NCBI RefSeq assembly: GCF_022655055.1
Contig: NZ_CP093384.1
Span: 1,302,001 to 1,366,000, forward strand
DNA from: Vagococcus sp. CY52-2
GTDB lineage: Bacteria > Bacillota > Bacilli > Lactobacillales > Vagococcaceae
Length of the DNA stretch: 64,000 nt
Direction of reading: 5' to 3'
Part shown: piece by piece, positions 58,627 to 64,000 of the stretch
How the letters are laid out: every line of letters starts with the position of its first letter
Numbering within the stretch: the stretch's first letter is position 1
The notes under the pieces: generated by a model
Seen by the model: the letters and a program-made list of their open reading frames with translations, nothing else
Databases searched by the model: none
What the model was told of the DNA's origin: nothing
Position numbers and translations under genes: made by a program

Positions 58627-58851
58627 TCAATCAAAACCTAATTCTTTTTTTACTTCATCAAATGTATAGCTAACAGAATGGTTACGATATTCTTCCATTG
58701 CTTTATTGTACATTTGACAGTCTAATTCATCTTCTATCTTCTCTAAAACTGATTCTTTAAATAAATCTTCTATATTAATGTCATGACGTATTGAAAATGA
58801 ACGAATAAGCTGAGCTTCTTCTTTTGATACGTTAATAAAAAAACCAGGCAT
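58627..58851 (-). CDS. RelB-like / DUF6290 antitoxin-type protein, no toxin partner
   Basis: This 74-residue protein reads INVSKEEAQLIRSFSIRHDINIEDLFKESVLEKIED, the ribbon-helix-helix pattern of RelB/StbD-type antitoxins, with a C-terminal tail (YTFDEVKKELGFD) that usually covers a toxin. AAAGGAGAG precedes the ATG. The toxin would normally follow directly, but the 30 bases after the stop hold only terminators and no open reading frame. It may be a solitary antitoxin or a stand-alone regulator. Confidence 0.65.
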   Translation of the reverse strand: MPGFFINVSKEEAQLIRSFSIRHDINIEDLFKESVLEKIEDELDCQMYNKAMEEYRNHSVSYTFDEVKKELGFD

Positions 58852-58905
58852 CTTTTACTCTCCTTTTGATTAACAAAGTGATATAACACATTATGTCTAT
58901 AATAA

Positions 58906-58936
58906 AAAAGAGAGAAATAAACTTTCACTCTCTTTT
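58906..58936 (-). terminator. Terminator after the HesB-like gene
   Basis: Nine-base arms AAAAGAGAG and CTCTCTTTT with a 13-base loop are followed by T residues on the minus strand, about 29 bases beyond the stop codon. Confidence 0.75.
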
Positions 58937-58964
58937 AGAACAATATTGTTCCTAAATGTTTTAT

Positions 58965-59252
58965 CTAGGCATATGTAAAGTTAGGCTCATTTAGTGTATT
59001 ATCCATACCCACAGTCAGTGTATAATCAGTGAAAAACCAATCATCTGCTTGTTCTACAAAATAAGTGATACCATCAATTACCGTCGTTATTAATGGATTT
59101 TCTGGCTCAACTAATTGAATACCAGTTGAAAATCCAACATGAACATTGGTGCTACCACCATATTTACCAAAAAGGCGGACAAAATCCCCGGATTCGATTC
59201 CTAGTTCTTCTACAAACCATTTGTGTGCATCATCAGTTACTATAAGTTTCAT
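58965..59252 (-). CDS. HesB/IscA-like family protein without cysteines
   Basis: This 95-residue protein follows the HesB-like (YneR/YqkB type) plan: IVTDDAHKWFVEELGIESGDFVRLFGKYGGSTNV, then GITYFVEQADDWFFTDYTLTVG. The cysteines that bind iron-sulfur clusters in IscA are absent (no Cys in the protein). It therefore belongs to the subgroup that cannot act as a classical scaffold. Function unknown. It lies between the antitoxin-like gene and the KtrA gene, with its own terminator. Confidence 0.75.
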   Translation of the reverse strand: MKLIVTDDAHKWFVEELGIESGDFVRLFGKYGGSTNVHVGFSTGIQLVEPENPLITTVIDGITYFVEQADDWFFTDYTLTVGMDNTLNEPNFTYA

Positions 59253-59330
59253 TTTATCTTCCCCTAACTATTCGGATGTCGCACTTATTGTAACATAAAC
59301 ATTGAGAACCTTTTAACTTCATGCTTATCT

Positions 59331-59993
59331 CTATTTCATTTTTGCGTCTAGATAGTCGACATCATCATTATGCCCAACGACAAGTAAAACATCTCCTTCT
59401 AAAATAACTTGTTCAGCAGGAGGTGAAACAATCAAATCATTTTTTCCCCGACGAATTGCTACAATAGTGACATTGTAATGCTTTCTGAAATTAATTTTTT
59501 CGATTGTTTTATTAAAGAATTGTTTATAATTAACACGAATTTCAGCTAAAGAATAGTCATCGGATAACTCGATGAAATCAATCATATTATTTGACGTTAA
59601 TTTATGCCCCAATCGGAAACCCATATCTCGTTCGGGATGAACAACTAAGTCTGCCCCAACTTTTTCTAATACTCGTCCATGATACTCATTTTGAGCTTTA
59701 GCAGTAATATGTGGGACACCCATTTCTTTTGCCATCAATGTCACTAAGATACTTGCTTGAATATCTTCCCCAATTGTCACAATCACATGGTCAAAATTTC
59801 TCAAACCTAATGAACGTAACGTTGCTTCATCTTGAGCATTAGCCAAAACGGTATGAGTGGCAATATTCATGTATTCGTTAACACGATCTTCGCAATTATC
59901 AATTGCTAATACTTCTTGGTTTGATTCTACTAATTCTCTACACACACTACCACCAAAACGCCCTAATCCGATAACTGCAAATGTTTTTCTCAT
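59331..59993 (-). CDS. ktrA: Potassium channel/transporter regulatory subunit KtrA (TrkA family)
   Basis: This is the cytosolic gating ring subunit of a Ktr potassium uptake system. The 220 residues have an RCK_N Rossmann domain with GLGRFGGSVCREL (about 8-20), ending near 130, and an RCK_C domain (about 140-220). The membrane partner KtrB is not adjacent. The KtrC paralogue is an alternative. In Bacillus, ktrC is also unlinked. It follows the liaFSR operon. Confidence 0.9.
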   Translation of the reverse strand: MRKTFAVIGLGRFGGSVCRELVESNQEVLAIDNCEDRVNEYMNIATHTVLANAQDEATLRSLGLRNFDHVIVTIGEDIQASILVTLMAKEMGVPHITAKAQNEYHGRVLEKVGADLVVHPERDMGFRLGHKLTSNNMIDFIELSDDYSLAEIRVNYKQFFNKTIEKINFRKHYNVTIVAIRRGKNDLIVSPPAEQVILEGDVLLVVGHNDDVDYLDAKMK

Positions 59994-60018
59994 GTGTTTT
60001 GTCTCCTTAATGACTTAA

Positions 60019-60651
60019 TTATTTTACAATGCCATGTTTAAACGCATAAATAGCTGCCTGTGTTCTATCATCTACATCTAGTTTTGATAAGATATTCGAT
60101 ACATGTGTTTTCACTGTCTTTAATGTGATAAATAACTCATCTGCTATTTCTTGGTTACTTTTCCCTTCAGAGATTAATAGTAATATTTCTTTCTCCCTAT
60201 TAGTTAAATCCTCATGTAAAACATGAGCTTTTGGTTTAGATAACCGCTCCATCATTTTACTAGTTACTTCAGGTTCTAGTACTTTTTCACCGTTATGCGC
60301 TGATCTAATGGCATTGGCTATATCTTTAGCTGAAGATGTTTTTAATAAATAACCAGCAGCACCTGCTTCAATCGCTGGATAAACCTTCTCATCATCAATG
60401 AAGCTCGTCACAATAATCACTTTTGCTTCTGGCCACTCTGATAAAATTTTTTTTGTAGCTTCAATCCCATCCATTACTTCCATCACTAAATCCATTAAAA
60501 TTACATCTGGCCTTTTTTCTAATGCTTTTTCATAACCTATCAAACCATTCTCAGCTTCTCCTACCACCTCAATATCTGATTGAATGGATAAATAAGATGA
60601 CACACCTAAACGAACCATCTCATGATCATCTACTAACAGAACTCTAATCAT
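60019..60651 (-). CDS. liaR: Response regulator LiaR (NarL family)
   Basis: LiaR controls the cell-envelope stress response and, in enterococci, resistance to daptomycin and cationic peptides. The 210 residues have a receiver domain with acidic pocket DDHE (8-11), phosphorylated Asp in VILMDLVM (about 54) and conserved Lys in LLKTSS (about 106). A LuxR-type helix-turn-helix ([26 protein letters not shown]) follows at about 145-200. The start is the ATG at 60651 behind AGGAGG, overlapping liaS by 8 bases. Confidence 0.93.
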   Translation of the reverse strand: MIRVLLVDDHEMVRLGVSSYLSIQSDIEVVGEAENGLIGYEKALEKRPDVILMDLVMEVMDGIEATKKILSEWPEAKVIIVTSFIDDEKVYPAIEAGAAGYLLKTSSAKDIANAIRSAHNGEKVLEPEVTSKMMERLSKPKAHVLHEDLTNREKEILLLISEGKSNQEIADELFITLKTVKTHVSNILSKLDVDDRTQAAIYAFKHGIVK

Positions 60652-61720
60652 CACGTTCCTCCTTTAGAATCGGGACTTTAATTTCAATACTTGTTCCTTG
60701 TCCTTTAAAACTAACTATCCGACACATCCCTCCCATTCCTTGAACGCGCTCACGAATATTTCGTAAACCATAGCTGCCTACTTTTTCTTTTTTCACATCA
60801 AATCCAACGCCATCATCTACCAACCGCAATAAAACCGTTTGATCAATTTTTTTCAAGTAAACCTCTAATAAATTAGCTTTAGCATGACGCAAGGTGTTGG
60901 ATAAAAGCTCTTGTGTGATTCTAAATAAATTATCTTCTATTGAACTAGGTAAGAATACATTTTCTATTTGCCACTTTAGCTCTATATTAATCTTTGTTTG
61001 TAATTCTTTCAATAACATTTCGATTCCTTGTTGCAATGTTTTCTCTTCTAAATTAATTGGCCTTAAATGTAATAATAGCGCGCGCATTTCTGATTGAGAT
61101 GTATTAATAATTGAAGCAACAACTTGTAATTGAGATTCAACAATGTCTGGAATATCCATTTCTTCAACCACTTCATTTAAAGTTGACAACATCATCGTTG
61201 CTGCAAATAACTGTTGACTAACAGAATCATGCAATTCTCTTGCAATTCGTTGTCTTTCAGATTTAATAATATCTTCTTTCGACTCACCATTTACCTGTTT
61301 AGGAATGGCACTCATCTCTTGTAGTTCTTTTGACATAGATAACATTTTTGAACGGATATTTTGAACATCTTGCTCCAATTCATCAATCAAACTATCTTCT
61401 TGATATTGTTTCCCCTTATTTGAAAAAATACTATGATCATAATTACCAACACTTAAAAAGTGTAATTGTTCCTCAATTTTACCATATGTATGTCGATTAA
61501 ATAAATATAAAATTGAGAATACAATCCCGCTAACTGCAATGGCTATCAATACAATATATACAATAATAGGCACTTTAAATAGACGAGTCGTGATTAATTC
61601 AAGCATCCATTTACGTTGATTATTCGCATAAAAATATGTGTAAAGCGTCACTATTAATACAATGAACGTTAATAAAAACGAATAAAAAAAGATAAGAGGA
61701 CGACTCTTTTTAGACATCAT
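60644..61720 (-). CDS. liaS: Sensor histidine kinase LiaS
   Basis: LiaS is the bacitracin/daptomycin-responsive kinase that phosphorylates LiaR. The 358 residues have two membrane helices (about 8-29 and 47-69), a coiled-coil linker, a HisKA_3 dimerisation domain with the phospho-acceptor in [14 protein letters not shown] (His about 165) and an HATPase_c domain ([23 protein letters not shown]). It overlaps liaF by 4 bases and liaR by 8, so the three are translationally coupled. Confidence 0.94.
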   Translation of the reverse strand: MMSKKSRPLIFFYSFLLTFIVLIVTLYTYFYANNQRKWMLELITTRLFKVPIIVYIVLIAIAVSGIVFSILYLFNRHTYGKIEEQLHFLSVGNYDHSIFSNKGKQYQEDSLIDELEQDVQNIRSKMLSMSKELQEMSAIPKQVNGESKEDIIKSERQRIARELHDSVSQQLFAATMMLSTLNEVVEEMDIPDIVESQLQVVASIINTSQSEMRALLLHLRPINLEEKTLQQGIEMLLKELQTKINIELKWQIENVFLPSSIEDNLFRITQELLSNTLRHAKANLLEVYLKKIDQTVLLRLVDDGVGFDVKKEKVGSYGLRNIRERVQGMGGMCRIVSFKGQGTSIEIKVPILKEERDD

Positions 61721-62448
61721 ACACGAATCACCTCTAAATCTCCAAATAGTGTATTGGTAATTATCTTTAAACGTCGTGTAGACTCATCATAGTCTTCACT
61801 ATATAACTTGAGGGATTCATTATTTAAATGATAGACTTCTTGATCAAAATGAACTGCCCCACGCATACTTGAATGTTCTAACATCACACCTATCCCAGTT
61901 GGAACTAAAATACGAGTACGACCAAAACCTTTTCTGATAATAACTACATTGTCTTCTTTAGGTAATAATGTATTTCCCAAATCAATAATCGTATCCCCAA
62001 TAACGACTGAAAAATTAATATCATCCCACTCATAAGCATCATTTCCAAGACGTTGACTACCAATCCAAGGTCGTTTAAATCGTTTACCTGATCTAACATT
62101 ATGACTAGTTGTTTGAATCATTTTAATTTGCTTTTTCTTCCAAGGAGCAAAATTAAATAATCTAACTTCTGATATCTCTCCCATTATAAGACCAAAATAA
62201 ATAATAGCCAATGCTAGAGCTAACCAAATAGCTGGACTACTAAGTAAGGACAACACGATAATAATAATAGAAGCTATCAGTTGAAATTGATTAAAAGAGG
62301 TTTTTCTATTTTTCTTTACTACATAAAATAAATTAATTAACGCAAATGTTAAAAAAATAATAGCTGGAACGTTTCCAAGCATCTGATAAAAAGCCCATAA
62401 TAATAATAATGACTCAATCACAATAAATACTCTCCATGAGCTACGCAC
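61717..62448 (-). CDS. liaF: Cell-wall-active antibiotic response protein LiaF
   Basis: LiaF is the membrane inhibitor of LiaS. The N-terminal half has about four hydrophobic helices (residues about 5-80), and the C-terminal half is the DUF2154/LiaF domain (IGDTIIDLGNTLLPKEDNVV, then LVPTGIGVMLEHSSMRGAVHFD). The start is taken as a GTG at 62448, 10 bases after AAAAGGAG, giving about 243 residues that begin VRSSWRVF. An upstream reading from 62508 starts within the promoter region and is rejected. Confidence 0.9.
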   Translation of the reverse strand: MRSSWRVFIVIESLLLLWAFYQMLGNVPAIIFLTFALINLFYVVKKNRKTSFNQFQLIASIIIIVLSLLSSPAIWLALALAIIYFGLIMGEISEVRLFNFAPWKKKQIKMIQTTSHNVRSGKRFKRPWIGSQRLGNDAYEWDDINFSVVIGDTIIDLGNTLLPKEDNVVIIRKGFGRTRILVPTGIGVMLEHSSMRGAVHFDQEVYHLNNESLKLYSEDYDESTRRLKIITNTLFGDLEVIRV

Positions 62449-62482
62449 AATAAATCGGCTCCTTTTATTTTTCTTTTCATTT

Positions 62483-62512
62483 ATTATAACGTTTCTTAAA
62501 TAGATCACACAA
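62483..62512 (-). promoter_or_regulatory. Promoter of liaFSR
   Basis: On the minus strand TTGTGT (62507-62512), an 18-base spacer and TATAAT (62483-62488) lie about 35 bases before the chosen liaF GTG. Confidence 0.7.
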
Positions 62513-62536
62513 CTTCAAAAGATTGAATCTTCCATC

Positions 62537-62548
62537 AGACTTAAGTCT
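62537..62548 (-). promoter_or_regulatory. Palindromic LiaR-type operator
   Basis: AGACTTAAGTCT is a perfect 12-base palindrome, about 30 bases upstream of the -35 element of liaFSR. The position and the CTTAAG core fit LiaR/VraR-type activator sites, indicating autoregulation. Confidence 0.6.
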
Positions 62549-62561
62549 TAAATTCAAAAGA

Positions 62562-62587
62562 AAAAGTTATGCTATAGCATAACTTTT
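62562..62587 (-). terminator. Terminator of greA
   Basis: A perfect 11-bp stem (AAAAGTTATGC with GCATAACTTTT) and 4-base loop is followed by T residues on the minus strand. The arm overlaps the greA stop codon. Confidence 0.9.
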
Positions 62588-63056
62588 AAGAAATTTTTTG
62601 TATTTTAACATCCATGCTTCCACCTGGTGTTTCAATTTTAACAATATCATTTAACTTATGCCCTAATAACGCTTTAGCAATTGGAGAGTCATTTGAAATT
62701 TTCCCTTCAAATGGATCTGCTTCTGCACTACCAACAATTGTGTATTCTTCTTCTTCACCATCAGGTAATTCAACAAACGTTATAGTTCTACCCAAAGATA
62801 CCGTATCTTTATCAGCACTGTTGCTATCAATAATTTGTGCAAAGCGAATCATGTTTTCCAACGTTGTAATACGACCTTCTACAAAGGCTTGTTCATCTTT
62901 AGCTGATTCATATTCAGAGTTTTCAGATAAATCACCAAAACTTCTTGCAATCTTGATGCGTTCAACAATCTCTTTACGTTTGACTGTTTTTAGCATTTCT
63001 AATTCTTCTTCTAATTTTAATTTACCTTCTAAAGTCACAGGATAGACTTTTTCCAT
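62586..63056 (-). CDS. greA: Transcription elongation factor GreA
   Basis: GreA rescues backtracked RNA polymerase by promoting transcript cleavage. The 156 residues comprise an N-terminal coiled coil (about 10-75; includes the acidic tip around [19 protein letters not shown]) and a C-terminal FKBP-like domain (about 80-156; [16 protein letters not shown]). It lies downstream of mltG, the usual pair in Firmicutes, separated by 174 bases with a weak hairpin. Confidence 0.97.
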   Translation of the reverse strand: MEKVYPVTLEGKLKLEEELEMLKTVKRKEIVERIKIARSFGDLSENSEYESAKDEQAFVEGRITTLENMIRFAQIIDSNSADKDTVSLGRTITFVELPDGEEEEYTIVGSAEADPFEGKISNDSPIAKALLGHKLNDIVKIETPGGSMDVKIQKIS

Positions 63057-63112
63057 AATACTCTCACTTCTCCTTAACTAATTTATATTAGCTTATTTTC
63101 TAATAAAGGAAT

Positions 63113-63144
63113 AGCTTTCCTGATAAATTCGTATCAGAAAAGCT
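63113..63144 (-). terminator. Possible terminator between mltG and greA
   Basis: Arms AGCTTTCCTGAT and ATCAGAAAAGCT (one G-U pair) with an 8-base loop; the minus-strand tail is only moderately T-rich (ATTCCTTTATT). Confidence 0.4.
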
Positions 63145-63230
63145 TACCCTATTTAATATACAAAACACAATACCACGTTGTTTGAAAAATGTAAACTCTT
63201 TATTTTATGAAACGTTTAATATCATAAAAA

Positions 63231-64000
63231 TTAATTATTTTTGTCATCAATATACTCTTTTTTATTCGCTAAATGTTCATCATATGTTTTAGCGTAGTAC
63301 ACTTTACCCGTTGATACATCAGCTAAGAAATATAGAGCATCCGTTGCTTCTGGATTTAGAACAGATTCAATAGCTTGTTGACTAGGGTTATTAAATGGCC
63401 CTGGTCCAGTCCCTTTATTAGTATACAAGTTATATGGTGAATCAACTTGTGTATCTTTTTCAGATAGATGAACTTTATGCTCATCCATCGCATAAAGAAT
63501 CGATATATCAGATTGAATCGGCATATCGATTGCCAATCGATTTAAAAAGACTTGAGCAATTTTACGTCGGTCATCAGGCGTTACACCTTCTTTTTCAACT
63601 AAAGAAGCAAGTGTTAATACTTCTTGTACTGTCATTTTTTTCTCTTTAATTTGGTCATAATATGGAGCTAATACTTGATTCGTTTTATCAACCATTTGCG
63701 TTATCATATCTTTAATTGGGACATCTTTATAGTAGTAATAGGTGGCAGGATATAGATACCCTTCCAAACGATACCTGACATCTTTAGCTTCTTTTGCACT
63801 AGTTAGGAGATCAGGGTATTTTTTGACTAATTCATTAAAGAAATCCTCATCTTTCATGACATTTAGGAAATCATCTTTAGGCAATTTCGTTTCTTTACTA
63901 AATAATTCAGCAATTTGATCAACAGAATATCCTTCAGGAACTGTGATTTTAGCATCTGCTAACGATACTGGCTCATCCGTTCCACCTTCTTCTAGACTAT
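63231..64000 (-). CDS. mltG: Endolytic transglycosylase MltG, N-terminal part outside the window
   Basis: MltG (YceG-like) cuts nascent glycan strands and helps set their length at the membrane. The minus strand reads open from 64000 to the stop at 63231 (about 256 residues visible). It shows the LysM-like region (KITVPEGYSVDQIAELFSKET), then VRYRLEGYLYPATYYY and EKEGVTPDDRRKIAQVFLNRL. The catalytic Glu is in the first of these two (GYLYPATY-type LEGYL), and the C-terminal SPYNLYTNKGTGPGPFNNPS region is typical. The membrane anchor and cytosolic N-terminus lie beyond the window. It precedes greA. Confidence 0.95.
   Translation of the reverse strand, partial: SLEEGGTDEPVSLADAKITVPEGYSVDQIAELFSKETKLPKDDFLNVMKDEDFFNELVKKYPDLLTSAKEAKDVRYRLEGYLYPATYYYYKDVPIKDMITQMVDKTNQVLAPYYDQIKEKKMTVQEVLTLASLVEKEGVTPDDRRKIAQVFLNRLAIDMPIQSDISILYAMDEHKVHLSEKDTQVDSPYNLYTNKGTGPGPFNNPSQQAIESVLNPEATDALYFLADVSTGKVYYAKTYDEHLANKKEYIDDKNN

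Noticed and set aside
58938-58951. Perfect 14-base palindrome GAACAATATTGTTC
   Set aside because: It lies after the HesB-like gene and its terminator region with no promoter nearby. A palindrome of this size in AT-rich DNA may be chance, and no regulator could be proposed.

Overview
The window is AT-rich, tightly packed chromosomal DNA from a low-GC Gram-positive bacterium. The signals point to Enterococcaceae, most likely a Vagococcus-like or Enterococcus-like lactic acid bacterium. The evidence is an HrcA/CIRCE-controlled heat-shock operon, a Gram-positive PolC, the rimP-nusA-rnpM-ylxQ-infB-rbfA order, an Eep/RseP-CdsA-UppS block next to frr-pyrH-tsf-rpsB, a ylbC/F/G-rsmD-coaD-ylbL-comEA/EB/EC-holA-rpsT block as in Firmicutes, liaFSR, and strong AGGAGG ribosome binding sites throughout. 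The genus is an inference; no rRNA gene is present. No tRNA, CRISPR array, prophage or insertion sequence was recognised.

Layout. 1-3060: dnaK (cut by the window edge), grpE and hrcA on the minus strand behind a promoter flanked by two CIRCE operators. 3183-7443: hemW, ribF, truB and a Gfo/Idh oxidoreductase. 7447-12610: the translation/transcription-factor operon rbfA-infB-ylxQ-rnpM-nusA-rimP, with a promoter followed by a terminator-like leader hairpin. 12627-22192: an accessory block consisting of a phosphoesterase, a type I restriction-modification locus (hsdR, a silent inverted hsdS cassette, a tyrosine recombinase, hsdS, hsdM) and galE. It separates polC from rimP, genes that are neighbours in many related genomes. 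22213-34769: polC, proS, rseP, cdsA, uppS, frr, pyrH, tsf, rpsB. 34816-43149: mostly plus-strand genes (histidine phosphatase, DUF308 protein, MBL hydrolase, uppP, a P1B-4 metal-efflux ATPase, DUF1836/DegV pair, rpsT) plus one minus-strand permease-like gene. 43153-56816: holA, comEC, comEB, comEA, a PDZ-Lon protease, coaD, rsmD, ylbG, ylbF, a CAP protein, pyruvate carboxylase, ftsW and ylaN. 56908-64000: sodA, DUF1189 protein, an orphan antitoxin-like gene, a HesB-like gene, a KtrA/TrkA subunit, liaRSF, greA and mltG (cut by the window edge).

The most notable system is the type I R-M locus. A promoter-less, start-less target-recognition cassette lies in inverted orientation to the complete hsdS. 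Both carry the same 19-bp sequence at the start of each recognition domain and near-identical sequence at the end, and a tyrosine recombinase gene sits between them. This is the architecture of a phase-variable methylome switch. Inverting the segment would give a new in-frame HsdS. Other regulatory observations are three Fur/PerR-type boxes in front of the P1B-4 ATPase, a Fur-like box over the sodA start region next to ylaN, a palindromic LiaR-type box before liaF, and attenuator-like structures before rimP and between rpsB and tsf.
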